From Streptomyces sp. CA-278952 (GTDB lineage Bacteria; Actinomycetota; Actinomycetes; Streptomycetales; Streptomycetaceae), in assembly GCF_028747205.1 (NCBI RefSeq), contig NZ_CP112880.1:620001-684000 (forward strand): a stretch of 64,000 nt of DNA, given 5' to 3'. Made by a program: the position numbers and the translations under genes. Positions 44,271-54,628 of this stretch are shown here, piece by piece. A model generated the notes under the pieces. It was not told the DNA's origin and ran no database searches. It worked only from the letters and a program-made list of their open reading frames with translations. Every line of letters begins with the position of its first letter. Positions within the stretch are counted from its first letter, which is position 1.

Positions 44271-44771
44271 GTGACCAGCGCCGACGACCGACCGACCCGC
44301 AGCGGCCCCCCGGATCCCGGGGCATCGCTCGCGGACCTCCAGGCGTTCGCGGTGGAGCTCCGCCGGATGAACGGCGAGATCAACCGGATGACCCACGGTT
44401 TCGCTGCGAACCAGCAGCTGCATCCCACGGACGTGAGCGCGCTCGCGGCCATCCTCGACGCCCCGTCGCCCCTCACCCCGGGGGCGCTGCGCGAGCATCT
44501 GGGTCTCACCTCCGGCGCGGTGACCGCCTGTCTGGACCGGCTGGAGCGGGCCGGCCATGTCCGCCGGGCCCGGGAGAGCACCGACCGCCGGGTGGTGCAC
44601 GTGCACTACGAGGCAAGCGCCCGGACGGCCGCCCGCGACTACTTCATGCCGCTCGCCGAGGCCACGGCGCGAGCCAGAGCACGCTTCAGCGAGACTGAGC
44701 TGGCGACCGTCCTGCGCTTCCTCGCAGCCATGAACGAGGAGCTGGGCGACGTTCCCACGGCGCGTCGCTGA
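44271..44771 (+). CDS. MarR family transcriptional regulator
   Basis: A 166-residue winged-helix protein. The HTH is LTPGALREHLGLTSGAVTACLDRLERAGHV (about residues 64-93), followed by the wing ARESTDRRVVHVHY. N- and C-terminal helices would form the dimer. GTG 44271 with GAGGG just upstream was preferred because the in-frame upstream part falls inside the terminator. It is followed on the same strand by an MMPL exporter, 146 bases away, with a near-palindromic site between. Control of that exporter is the simplest reading; MarR proteins usually respond to small aromatic or toxic compounds. Confidence 0.85.
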   Translation: MTSADDRPTRSGPPDPGASLADLQAFAVELRRMNGEINRMTHGFAANQQLHPTDVSALAAILDAPSPLTPGALREHLGLTSGAVTACLDRLERAGHVRRARESTDRRVVHVHYEASARTAARDYFMPLAEATARARARFSETELATVLRFLAAMNEELGDVPTARR

Positions 44772-44863
44772 GCCCTCCCCGCCCGGCCGGATGCGTCCAT
44801 GGAAGGCCGGGCGGCCGCCGAGCCCACCCCCTGCGGTCGTCCGCACGAGCGGTACCGTAATGT

Positions 44864-44880
44864 ATTTCAACGATTGAGAT
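44864..44880. promoter_or_regulatory. MarR-type operator upstream of the MMPL exporter
   Basis: ATTTCAACGATTGAGAT is palindromic except for one position pair (TCAA/TTGA core with 3-base spacer), the size and form of MarR operators. A second perfect palindrome GAGATATCTC lies at 44892-44901. Both are in the short AT-rich gap before the exporter start at 44918. Confidence 0.6.
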
Positions 44881-44917
44881 TGTTCACTGCTGAGATATCT
44901 CCACCCCCGGGAGAGAC

Positions 44918-47059
44918 ATGTCCACCCCTGCACGCTCCGCACGGTCGATCCGCTGGCTTGTCCCCGTCGTGCTGCTGATCGCGTGGCTCGGCGTCGGCGG
45001 CGGGCTCGGCCCGTACGCCGGGAAGCTCGGCGAGGTCGCCACGAACGACCAGGCCGCCTTCTTGCCCCAGAACGCGGAGTCCACCCAAGTCATCGACGCG
45101 CAGAAGGCGTTCCAGCAGAACGAGACCCTGCCGGTCATCGTCGTCTGGACCTCGGCGGAGCAGGGCACGCCGGTGAGCGAGGAACAGCGGGAGGCCGCCA
45201 CCGGCGCCCTCGCCCCGCTCGCCGGAAGCGACGGCGTCGTCGGAGCGCCCTCCCCCGCGCTGCCCTCCAAGGACGGCCTCGCGCTCCAGGGCATCGTGCA
45301 GTTGAGCCCCGGCCTCGGGGACGAACTGCCCACGGTGCTGGCGAGCATCGAGGAGGCCGGCTCGTCGGTGCCCGGCACGACGGTCCAGCTCGCCGGGCCC
45401 GCCGCCAGTCAGGCCGACCTGTCCGACGCCTTCGCGGGCATCGACGGCCTGCTGCTCGGGGTCGCCCTGATCACGGTGCTCGTGATCCTCTTGCTGGTCT
45501 ACCGCAGCGTGCTGCTGCCCTTCGTCATCATCCTCGGCGCCGTGTTCGCCCTCGCCCTGTCCTGTGCGATCGTCTACGTCCTCGCCGACCACGACATCGT
45601 GCGTGTGGACGGTCAGGTGCAGGGCATCCTGTCGATCCTGGTGATCGGGGCGGCGACGGACTACGCACTGCTGCTCACCGCCCGGTTCCGGGAGGAACTC
45701 GCCCTCCGCGGCGACCGGTTCACCGCGATGCGTATCGCACTGCGCGAGTCCTTCGGTCCGATCACCGCCAGCGCGGCGACGGTGGCGGCGGGCCTGCTCG
45801 CCCTGCTGCTCAGCGACCTCACCAACAACCGGGCCCTCGGGCCGGTGGGCGCGATCGGCATCGTCTGTTCGGTCCTGAGCGCGCTCACCTTCCTGCCCGC
45901 CGCCCTGGTGCTGCTGGGCCGCAAGGCCTACTGGCCGGCGAAGCCCAGGCCCGCCGACGACAAGGTGTCCGGCGGCCACGGCATCTGGCACAAGGTGGCC
46001 GTACTCGTCGACCGGGCGCCCCGCAAGGTCTGGGCGATCACCCTGGCGGCCCTGATCACCTGTGCCGCGTTCGCCCCCACGCTCACCTCCAAGGGGGTTC
46101 CGCTCGACGAGATCTTCGTCAACGACGCCCCGTCCGTGGCCGCCCAGGAGACGCTGAGCGAGCACTTCCCCGGCGGTTCGGGGAATCCGGTCGTGATCAT
46201 CTCGGCGGCCGACCGGGTGACCGAGGTCAGCGAGGCCGCCGGCCGTACCGACGGGGTGGCCTCCGTCGCGCCGGTGAGCGCGAGCGGGCGGCCGGGCGGC
46301 GAACCGCTCGTCGTCGACGGCAGGGTCCGCATCGACGCGACGCTCAAGGACGCGGCCGACAGCGACGGCGCCAAGGAGACCGTGGCCGCGCTGCGTACCG
46401 CGGTCCACGCCGTGCCCGGTTCGGACGCACTCGTCGGCGGCTACACCGCGCAGCAGTACGACACCCAGCGGACGGCGGAGGACGACCGCACGCTGATCGT
46501 GCCGGTGGTGCTGGTGATCATCCTGGTGATCCTGGTCTTCCTCCTGCGGTCGCTGCTGATGCCGGTGCTGCTGGTGGCGACCGTGGCGCTGAACTTCCTC
46601 GCCACCCTCGGCATCTCCTCACTGGTCTTCACCCATGTGTTCGGCTTCAGCGGCACGGACTCGTCGGTGCCGCTGTACGGATTCGTGTTCCTGGTCGCCC
46701 TGGGCGTCGACTACAACATCTTCCTGATGTCCCGGGTCCGGGAGGAGTCGCTGCTCCACGGCACCAGGGAGGGCATCCTGCGCGGGCTCACCACGACCGG
46801 CGGGGTCATCACGTCGGCGGGCGTCGTCCTGGCGGCCACCTTCGCCGCGCTGGGCGTGATCCCGCTGGCGTTCCTGCTCCAGATCGCGTTCATCGTGGCG
46901 TTCGGCGTCCTGTTGGACACGCTGGTCGTCCGGTCGCTCCTCGTCCCGGCGCTGGTACGGGACATCGGGCCCAAGGCGTGGTGGCCGGGGGCGCTGAGCC
47001 GGGAGGGGTCGGACGGTCAGCGCGGCACGGTCGCGGAGGCCGGGTCCGAGTCCCGGTAG
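44918..47059 (+). CDS. MMPL family transporter (RND superfamily)
   Basis: A 713-residue membrane protein with the two-fold RND layout: TM1 (residues about 9-30), a first extracytoplasmic domain (30-165), five to six TM segments (175-365) and a basic cytoplasmic loop. The same pattern repeats with TM7 near 370, a second external domain (395-510) and the final TM bundle (510-690). The membrane motifs GAATDYALLLTARFREE and LGVDYNIFLMSRVREE carry the proton-relay Asp-Tyr of MMPL proteins. Family role: proton-driven export of lipids or drugs. The upstream MarR gene and operator suggest induction by a toxic compound. The 3' end overlaps the convergent DUF7144 gene by 43 bases. Confidence 0.9.
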   Translation: MSTPARSARSIRWLVPVVLLIAWLGVGGGLGPYAGKLGEVATNDQAAFLPQNAESTQVIDAQKAFQQNETLPVIVVWTSAEQGTPVSEEQREAATGALAPLAGSDGVVGAPSPALPSKDGLALQGIVQLSPGLGDELPTVLASIEEAGSSVPGTTVQLAGPAASQADLSDAFAGIDGLLLGVALITVLVILLLVYRSVLLPFVIILGAVFALALSCAIVYVLADHDIVRVDGQVQGILSILVIGAATDYALLLTARFREELALRGDRFTAMRIALRESFGPITASAATVAAGLLALLLSDLTNNRALGPVGAIGIVCSVLSALTFLPAALVLLGRKAYWPAKPRPADDKVSGGHGIWHKVAVLVDRAPRKVWAITLAALITCAAFAPTLTSKGVPLDEIFVNDAPSVAAQETLSEHFPGGSGNPVVIISAADRVTEVSEAAGRTDGVASVAPVSASGRPGGEPLVVDGRVRIDATLKDAADSDGAKETVAALRTAVHAVPGSDALVGGYTAQQYDTQRTAEDDRTLIVPVVLVIILVILVFLLRSLLMPVLLVATVALNFLATLGISSLVFTHVFGFSGTDSSVPLYGFVFLVALGVDYNIFLMSRVREESLLHGTREGILRGLTTTGGVITSAGVVLAATFAALGVIPLAFLLQIAFIVAFGVLLDTLVVRSLLVPALVRDIGPKAWWPGALSREGSDGQRGTVAEAGSESR

Positions 47060-47592
47060 GCGGCCAGGGCCCAGATGACGAAGATGTCCAGGGCGATGAC
47101 GATCACCGACCAGAGGGGCGCGTACGGCAGGAAGAGGAAGTGCGCGAAGAGGTTCAGGGAGGCGAAGAGGATACCGGCCACCCGCGCCCAGCCCGCCCCC
47201 TTGAGCAGTGCGGCCCCGGTGACGGCCACGCAGACGCCGAGCAGCAGGTGGATCCAGCCCCAGCCGGTGAGGCTGATCCGGTAGAGGTACGCGCCGACGT
47301 CACCGTAGACGTCTCCGTCGGCGAGGGCCGCGATGCCCGCCAGGGCCGCCACGGCGCCCTGGCAGAGCATCAGGATCCCGGCGAGGAGCACCCCGCCGGT
47401 CACCCAGAGGCTGTCCGGATCCGGCACCGGTGCGGGGCCGGCCGGGCCGTCGGCGCGCTGCCACGGCGCATCCCCCTGACCGGGCCCGTTCCGGGGCCCC
47501 TGCGCGAACCCCTCCGGTGGCGTCGGGGCGCCAGGGCCGGACGCGGCTGCGGGGCCGGACGGGTCGGCGGCCCGGGAGGGGTCCTCGCCCAT
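47017..47592 (-). CDS. DUF7144-like four-TM membrane protein
   Basis: A 191-residue protein. Residues 1-58 are a disordered Pro/Gly/Ala-rich cytoplasmic tail, followed by four membrane helices (about 63-85, 108-128, 133-150 and 155-178). The blocks WVTGGVLLAGILMLCQGAVA, WGWIHLLLGVCVAVTGAALL and ARVAGILFASLNLFAHFLFL match the actinobacterial DUF7144 pattern as I recall it. Function is unknown. Its start codon shares a base with the DoxX gene's stop (TGATG), so the two are translationally coupled. Confidence 0.75.
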   Translation of the reverse strand: MGEDPSRAADPSGPAAASGPGAPTPPEGFAQGPRNGPGQGDAPWQRADGPAGPAPVPDPDSLWVTGGVLLAGILMLCQGAVAALAGIAALADGDVYGDVGAYLYRISLTGWGWIHLLLGVCVAVTGAALLKGAGWARVAGILFASLNLFAHFLFLPYAPLWSVIVIALDIFVIWALAAYRDSDPASATVPR

Positions 47593-48119
47593 CAGAACTC
47601 CTCCTGCGGCCGGTCGGACTGCGCCTTCGAGCGCTTGCCGACCACCGCGGCGGCGGCGACCGCACTGCCCGCGAAGGCCAGCGCGACCATCCAGGCGCGG
47701 TCGAAGACATGGCAGGTGGCATGGTCCACGGAGTAGCGCCCGGGACCGGTCAGCCCGATGGCCGCCGCGGTGAAGCCGAGGAACGCCGGGTACTCGTAGC
47801 CGCCGCCCTGGGCGAAGAAGCCCGCCGGAGCGTGCACGGCCACCGCGCCGGCCATCGCGCCGGCGGCCGCCGCGCCCGCCGCCGGGGTGGCGAGGCCCAG
47901 GGCGAGCAGGACACCGCCGCCCGCCTCGCCGAGCCCGGCGGCCACGGCGCTGTGCTTGGGCGGGTGGAATCCCATCGCCTCCATCGCGGCTGTGGTGCCC
48001 TGGATACCTCCGCCGCCGAACCAGCCGGCCAGCTTCTGACTGCCGTGGGCGGCGAGCACCGCACCGGTGCCGACGCGCAGGGCGAGCAGACCGAGATCAC
48101 GCCGGTTGACGCAGACCAT
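47592..48119 (-). CDS. DoxX family membrane protein
   Basis: A 175-residue protein with four hydrophobic segments. The DoxX signature LALRVGTGAVLAAHGSQKLAGW is at the N-terminus, and LGEAGGGVLLALGLATPAAG and FLGFTAAAIGLTGPGRYSVD follow. DoxX proteins are small membrane proteins linked to quinone or thiol redox chemistry in some species; the role here is unknown. First gene of a two-gene unit with the DUF7144 gene. It diverges from the FadH-type gene, and the palindrome at 48261-48278 lies between them. Confidence 0.85.
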   Translation of the reverse strand: MVCVNRRDLGLLALRVGTGAVLAAHGSQKLAGWFGGGGIQGTTAAMEAMGFHPPKHSAVAAGLGEAGGGVLLALGLATPAAGAAAAGAMAGAVAVHAPAGFFAQGGGYEYPAFLGFTAAAIGLTGPGRYSVDHATCHVFDRAWMVALAFAGSAVAAAAVVGKRSKAQSDRPQEEF

Positions 48120-48260
48120 GAGGACTCCCGGGGGTGGTGGGTTCGGGGTGGTTTCCTACGGCTCCCACTGTCGTCGGCCCGGAGCGCCGGGGCCCGGTCG
48201 GACTGGGCCGTACGGGGAAGGGCCCCGGCGGGGCGCGGCCCGGAGTGCGAGCCAGATCAT

Positions 48261-48278
48261 TATGCAACTTGTTGCATA
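48261..48278. promoter_or_regulatory. perfect 18-bp palindromic operator before the FadH-type gene
   Basis: TATGCAACTTGTTGCATA: 8-base arms TATGCAAC/GTTGCATA around a TT centre. It lies 56 bases upstream of the FadH-type start in the divergent promoter with the DoxX gene. The form suits a TetR or MarR dimer; no regulator gene is adjacent, so the binder is elsewhere. Confidence 0.65.
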
Positions 48279-48304
48279 GCCGACTCGGGGTGGTCTACAA
48301 CTGA

Positions 48305-50350
<2,046 letters not shown>

Positions 50351-50503
50351 GCGGCGGGTGCCGCAGGAGGGCGCAGGGGCGGGCCGCGTCGGCGGCCGGT
50401 CCCCGTCCGGCCTCACCCTGGCCTCCGTACGTCCGTGAAGCGGGGGCGGGAGGCTGGAACCAGGCGGGTGGAGCCGGGCGGGTGGAGCCGGGTTCGCCGG
50501 ATC

Positions 50504-51778
50504 TCAGCCGGGTCGGCCCTCGGTCCCCTGGTCGCTGGGCGTCCCGCTGTCCACGCCACGGGAGGGCGCCCGTCGCCGCGGTCTCTTGTCGTCGTCGGGA
50601 ATACCGACCAGTTTCTCGACGTCGAAGAGCCGCGCGATCGGGACGTCCGTACTGCTGTGGGCCACGATGGAGAAGGCGATGGTGACGGCGATCAGGGTGA
50701 ACGCCTCCTCGCCCTGGGGGATGCCCGCCTGGAGCACCAGCAACCCGTAGACCACGGAGGCGAAGCCCTTGGGGCCGAACCAGGCCGCCGTGAGCTTCTC
50801 CTTGCGGTCGAAGTCGGTGCCCACCAGGGACAGCAGCAGCGAGGCCGGACGGATGAGGAAGATGGCCAGGACCGCCACCGCGTAGCCGCCGATCGGCAAC
50901 TCGCCGAAGAGCTGCGGGGTCAGCAGAGCTCCGAAGACCAGGAGTGCCGCGAACTTCGCCAGCTCGGCGAGGGCTTCGCCCAGCGGCTCGAAGGCGGTCC
51001 TGGCCTCGGGTGCGACGGCGACGATCACCGCGCCCGCGGAGAAGGCGGCCAGATACGGGTTGGCGTGGGTGAGGTGGCAGGCCGCGTACAGGATGACCGC
51101 GACCGCCAGCGGCAACAGGGGCTGGAGCCTGGGTTCCGCGCCCAGCAGACGGAACCGGACGAGCCAGTGCACCAGCAGCGGCAGGGTCACCCCGAAGACC
51201 AGTCCGAGCAGGAGTTCACCGCCGATCGAGACGAAGCCGGCGTCCTCGGCATGGCCGGTGGGTGCGGCGGCCGCGATGAAGATGAGGACGAACGGCAGGG
51301 CCAGCCCGTCGTTGACGCCGCTTTCGATGTTGAGCAGTTGCCGTAGCCGGGCGGGGACCTCTTCCCGGCCCACGATGGCCGAGGCGAAAACGGGGTCGGT
51401 CGGCGCCAGCACGGCGCCGACGAGGAAGGAGGTCGTCCAGTCGAGGCCGACGAGGAAGTGGGCCAGCAGGGCGACGCCGATGAAAGCCAGCGGCAGACCG
51501 AGGCCGAGGGCGCGGGCGGGGTTGCGCCACGCCTGTCGCAGCGCGGGGAAGGAGACGTGCATGCCGTCGGTGAACAGCACCGCGAAGAGCGCCAGGTCGG
51601 CGGTGACCCTGACGATGTCGCTGTCCGGGGTGATGTGGATCAGACCGAGGAAGCCGTCGCTGACGAGCGCGCCGCCCACCAGGAACAGCAGCGATGTGGA
51701 GAGCACCGACCGGGCGGCGAGCCCGGACAGCAGCACGGCCACCAGGAGCGCCACTCCGAAGACGATGACCAAGACCAC
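50504..51778 (-). CDS. CPA1-type cation:proton antiporter
   Basis: A 424-residue integral membrane protein with about 12 hydrophobic segments. The ion-site motifs are LAPTDPVFASAIVG and NIESGVNDGLALPF, as in NhaP/CPA1 exchangers. The C-terminal ~40 residues are a basic, hydrophilic tail (KRPRRRAPSRGVDSG). It exchanges Na+ or K+ for H+ across the cytoplasmic membrane. GTG at 51778, GGAG about 8 bases upstream. A second, internally deleted antiporter relic of the same general family is at 54220-54600, 2.4 kb away. Confidence 0.9.
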   Translation of the reverse strand: MVLVIVFGVALLVAVLLSGLAARSVLSTSLLFLVGGALVSDGFLGLIHITPDSDIVRVTADLALFAVLFTDGMHVSFPALRQAWRNPARALGLGLPLAFIGVALLAHFLVGLDWTTSFLVGAVLAPTDPVFASAIVGREEVPARLRQLLNIESGVNDGLALPFVLIFIAAAAPTGHAEDAGFVSIGGELLLGLVFGVTLPLLVHWLVRFRLLGAEPRLQPLLPLAVAVILYAACHLTHANPYLAAFSAGAVIVAVAPEARTAFEPLGEALAELAKFAALLVFGALLTPQLFGELPIGGYAVAVLAIFLIRPASLLLSLVGTDFDRKEKLTAAWFGPKGFASVVYGLLVLQAGIPQGEEAFTLIAVTIAFSIVAHSSTDVPIARLFDVEKLVGIPDDDKRPRRRAPSRGVDSGTPSDQGTEGRPG

Positions 51779-51994
51779 CTGACGCGCTCCCCGCTGTCGA
51801 TCGACCGAACCGGCGTCGGCCCCGGTCGGTCACTCTGCCCGGTTGGAGAGGACTCGACCTGGAACGTCTGCCCGTCGAAACGCCGGTCACCCGTGCGGCC
51901 CCGGTACGGATGTCGGCGTCCGGATGTGCGCAGGGCCTGACCGCCTCCCCCGGCGGCGCGCCGTGGTGGTCGACAGGCCCCGAGGGCGGGAGCG

Positions 51995-52507
51995 TCAGCG
52001 GTCGCGGACGGCGGCGAGCGCGGAGTGCGTCGTCTCCTCCACCGTGCCGGTGATGGGAACGATCGCTCCCCGCTCTTCGTCGGTGAGCGGCTCCAGCGCG
52101 TCCAGTTGGGACCGGAGGAGCTCGACGGGCATGAAGTGTCCTCGCCGGGCAGCCATGCGCTCGGCGATGAGCTCGGCGGGGCCGTCCAGGTGGACGAAGA
52201 AGACCTGTGGTGCCGCCGAGACGAGGCGGTCGCGGTAGGACCGCTTCAGGGCCGAGCAGGTGATGACTCCTCCGTCAGAGGTGTGCTCCCGGAGCCACCC
52301 GGCGATGACGTCGAGCCAGGGACGCCGGTCCTCATCACTGAGGGCGGTCCCCGCACGCATCTTGGCCACGTTCTCCGGGGGGTGGAAATCGTCGGCCTCA
52401 GCGAACAGCACGCCCAGCGACGCCGCCAGGGACTGGCCCACCGTCGTCTTGCCGGACCCTGACACGCCCATCACCACAACCAACGGGACGTTCTCGTTCT
52501 GCGCCAT
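51995..52507 (-). CDS. gntK: gluconokinase
   Basis: A 170-residue P-loop kinase of the GntK family. The Walker A motif GVSGSGKTT is at residues 14-22. EADDFHPPENVAKMRAG is the typical gluconate/ATP lid start, CSALKRSYRD follows, and the closing lid RRGHFMPVELLRSQLDALE is diagnostic. Reaction: D-gluconate + ATP to 6-phosphogluconate, feeding the pentose phosphate pathway. The full family length is present. A glucose-dehydrogenase-type gene lies upstream on the same strand (52806-53858), which would supply gluconate via gluconolactone; a decayed DUF421 fragment sits between. Confidence 0.92.
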   Translation of the reverse strand: MAQNENVPLVVVMGVSGSGKTTVGQSLAASLGVLFAEADDFHPPENVAKMRAGTALSDEDRRPWLDVIAGWLREHTSDGGVITCSALKRSYRDRLVSAAPQVFFVHLDGPAELIAERMAARRGHFMPVELLRSQLDALEPLTDEERGAIVPITGTVEETTHSALAAVRDR

Positions 52508-52516
52508 CGCATCAGG

Positions 52517-52801
52517 CTAACGCGGCGCGGTCCGCGGGACCGAGGGACGGTCGGCGACATCGTCGCGGGCCTGCGCCCGGTCCGCGTTGGCCAAGGCGCT
52601 CCCGGAGCCGCGCTGGGAGTGGCGGATCAGGCTGGAGGTGCCGTCCGTCTCCAGCACCACCGCGTGCACCAGCTCCAGCCCTCCGGTCCCCTGCGTACGG
52701 ACCGCCTGGCGCACTTCGTCCACCGTGGCCCGCCGGCGTCGCATCGCGTCGTGCAGCATGCGGCCGTCGCACAGCAGCAGGGTCGGTTCGGCCCTGGCCG
52801 G
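52517..52801 (-). pseudogene. C-terminal fragment of a DUF421 (YetF-like) membrane protein
   Basis: Reading the minus strand from about 52801 gives EPTLLLCDGRMLHDAMRRRR then VRQAVRTQGTGGLELVHAVVLETDGTSSLI. This is the soluble C-terminal region of DUF421/YetF proteins (about the last 90 of ~170-230 residues). The membrane-spanning N-terminus is missing: immediately upstream the frame runs into the end of the glucose-dehydrogenase gene without a suitable start. A short product from ATG 52759 is possible but would lack the fold's first strands. It looks like a deletion remnant whose 5' part was lost at the junction around 52801-52810. Confidence 0.65.
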
Positions 52802-52805
52802 GCGC

Positions 52806-53858
52806 TCACCCCTCCAGGTCGATGACCACCTTGACGTCGTCCGGCCGGGACTCCAGCGCCTCGGCAGCGCGTTCGAGGGGGACGCGCCTGGTGATCAGCC
52901 GTTCCAGCCAGCTCCTGTCCGCCCTCGCCAGAGCGGCGGCGGCCTGCCGGAAGTGGCGCTGGTTGGCGTTGACGGAGCCCACCACGGCGTCGTTCTGCAG
53001 CACCATGTCCCGGTTGATGGCGCCGGCGTCCGCGGAGATGCGACGGCCGGCGGGCGAGACACCGGTCAGGCACACCACCCCGTACGAGGCGGTTCCGGTC
53101 AGCGAGGCGAAGACCAGGGTGCTGGCTCCGGTCGCTTCGATGATGACGTCCGGGCAGACGTCGTCGATCACCCGCTCCGCGTCGTCGGAGTGGTAGGCGG
53201 CGCCGAGATCGCGGACCAGCGAGGGTTTTGGGCCGTCGTTCACGCGGTCCAGGACGTGCACCTCCAGCCCCCGCTGGACGCCGAGGAGGGCTGCCAGCAG
53301 TCCGATCGGTCCCGCCCCGGTGACGAGGACCCGACGCGGCTCGAACCAGGAGCGCCCCCCGACCCGGTCCACCTGCTCCCAGGCCTTCGCCACGACCGAG
53401 GTGGGCTCCATGAGTACGCCGACGCTTGCCAGGTGGGGTTCCAACCGCACGGCGTAGTCGGGCTCCACACACCACGCCTGGGCGCCGAAGCCGTCGAGCT
53501 CCTTGATTCCGCGTTCGGTGTAGCGTCCGTTGCGGCACATGTCGAACTCCTGCCGGGCGCAGGCACCGCAGGGCACGGGGTCGGGCCGGCGCACCACCCC
53601 GGCCACCAGGTCACCGGTCGAGAAGCCGCTGCCCGACGGGGCCCGCTCGACCCTGCCGAGCGACTCGTGACCGAGGATCAGCCAGTCCCGACCGGACGGC
53701 GCCCTTCCGTACTGGCCTCCGGTGATCTCGCGGTCCGTCCCGCAGACACCCATGGCGAGGCCGCGTACCAGCAGTTCTCCGTCGGCCGGGGACGGGTCCG
53801 GCAGCTCCCGCACGTCGAGGCTGTTCTGCCGGCCAGGTTTCACGGTCAGTGCGCGCAC
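52806..53858 (-). CDS. glucose 1-dehydrogenase-type zinc-dependent MDR oxidoreductase
   Basis: A 350-residue MDR enzyme. VCGTDREITGGQYG carries the first catalytic zinc ligand, and LILGHESLGRVE the His-Glu pair. A structural zinc Cys cluster is in DPVPCGACARQEFDMCRNGRY, followed by TERGIKELDGFGAQ, which is characteristic of archaeal/actinobacterial glucose dehydrogenases, and LMEPTSVVAKA. The nucleotide site is VLVTGAGPIGLLAALLG. Probable reaction: D-glucose to gluconolactone with NAD(P)+. GTG at 53858 was chosen for the family-like N-terminus VRALTVKPG; a longer frame upstream lacks homology. Lies near gluconokinase, so a non-phosphorylating first step of glucose use is plausible. Confidence 0.83.
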   Translation of the reverse strand: MRALTVKPGRQNSLDVRELPDPSPADGELLVRGLAMGVCGTDREITGGQYGRAPSGRDWLILGHESLGRVERAPSGSGFSTGDLVAGVVRRPDPVPCGACARQEFDMCRNGRYTERGIKELDGFGAQAWCVEPDYAVRLEPHLASVGVLMEPTSVVAKAWEQVDRVGGRSWFEPRRVLVTGAGPIGLLAALLGVQRGLEVHVLDRVNDGPKPSLVRDLGAAYHSDDAERVIDDVCPDVIIEATGASTLVFASLTGTASYGVVCLTGVSPAGRRISADAGAINRDMVLQNDAVVGSVNANQRHFRQAAAALARADRSWLERLITRRVPLERAAEALESRPDDVKVVIDLEG

Positions 53859-54219
53859 GGGTGTGCCGCCTCTCTCATGGTCGTACCGGTATCGGCTGGC
53901 GGCAGGCGACGGCAGCCGCGGAGTGGGGCGGGGCCGTCCTGCCCGGCGCCAGGTGGGCCGTCCGGGCCCGACTGCGTCGAGGACGCCGAGCGGAACGCAC
54001 GGTGATACGTATACCTGCCCGGTCGACCGATAAGCCTCCTGACGCGCTCGGAGAAACGGCTCCGCACGGCCGAGACCGTGGAAGAGTGAGCCGCTGCCCA
54101 GGCCCGGCCTGGTGGCAGGACACCCGATCACCCGGCCACCGGCGCGGGGCTCGGCCGTTGGAGGTACCAGGCCGCCAGAAGGACATCCCACCAGCCGGAG
54201 ATCGGTAAGCCGCTCCGTC
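53859..54219. other. intergenic region between glucose dehydrogenase and the antiporter relic
   Basis: 361 bases without a supportable gene. It should contain the minus-strand promoter of the glucose-dehydrogenase gene. An ATACGTAT palindrome lies at 54005-54012 within GGTGATACGTATACC and could be an operator; nothing else stands out. Confidence 0.45.
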
Positions 54220-54600
54220 ATGCTCGATGTTCTGCTGACCGTGGTCGGTTCGTTGGCCCTCGTCGTCGCCGCCCTCTCCCGGTGGGTTCAGCGTGCGCCT
54301 CTGAGCGCGCCGCTCCTGGCCCTGGTGACGGGGATCGCTTTCGGCCCCGAGGTGCTGGGGGGTCGTCGACCTGCCCACCGTGCTGGAGGGGCACGAGCTA
54401 CTGCACGAGTTCTCTGGTTCGGGCCCATCGGCGTCTCGGCGCTGTTCTCCCTGACCCTGGAGGCCCACCGGCTCGGCGTCGACCCGACTGTCCTGGCGGC
54501 GGGGGCCCTGGTCGTCGTGGCCGGCACCGTCGTCCACGGCGTCACCAGCGCGCCGGGACTGGCGCTCTACCGCGGGCTCGGCGAGCGGGATGCCCGGCTT
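54220..54600 (+). pseudogene. internally deleted cation:proton antiporter relic
   Basis: The frame from ATG 54220 begins like a CPA1 antiporter: MLDVLLTVVGSLALVVAALS then PLLALVTGIAFGPEVLG. At about 54358 the homology continues in another frame (VVDLPTVLEGHELLHEF). It then jumps, near 54410, to the C-terminal end of such proteins (WFGPIGVSALFSLTLEAHRL, then ASTVVHG-like GTVVHGVTSAPGLALYRGLG). About 250-300 central residues, including the ion site, are missing. Because both a frameshift and a large deletion are visible, the gene cannot encode a working exchanger. It overlaps nothing but lies next to the DMT gene end, in the same disturbed zone as the DUF421 fragment. Confidence 0.7.
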
Positions 54601-54628
54601 GCCCTGCCCGTCGCCCCCGCTCGGCCGG

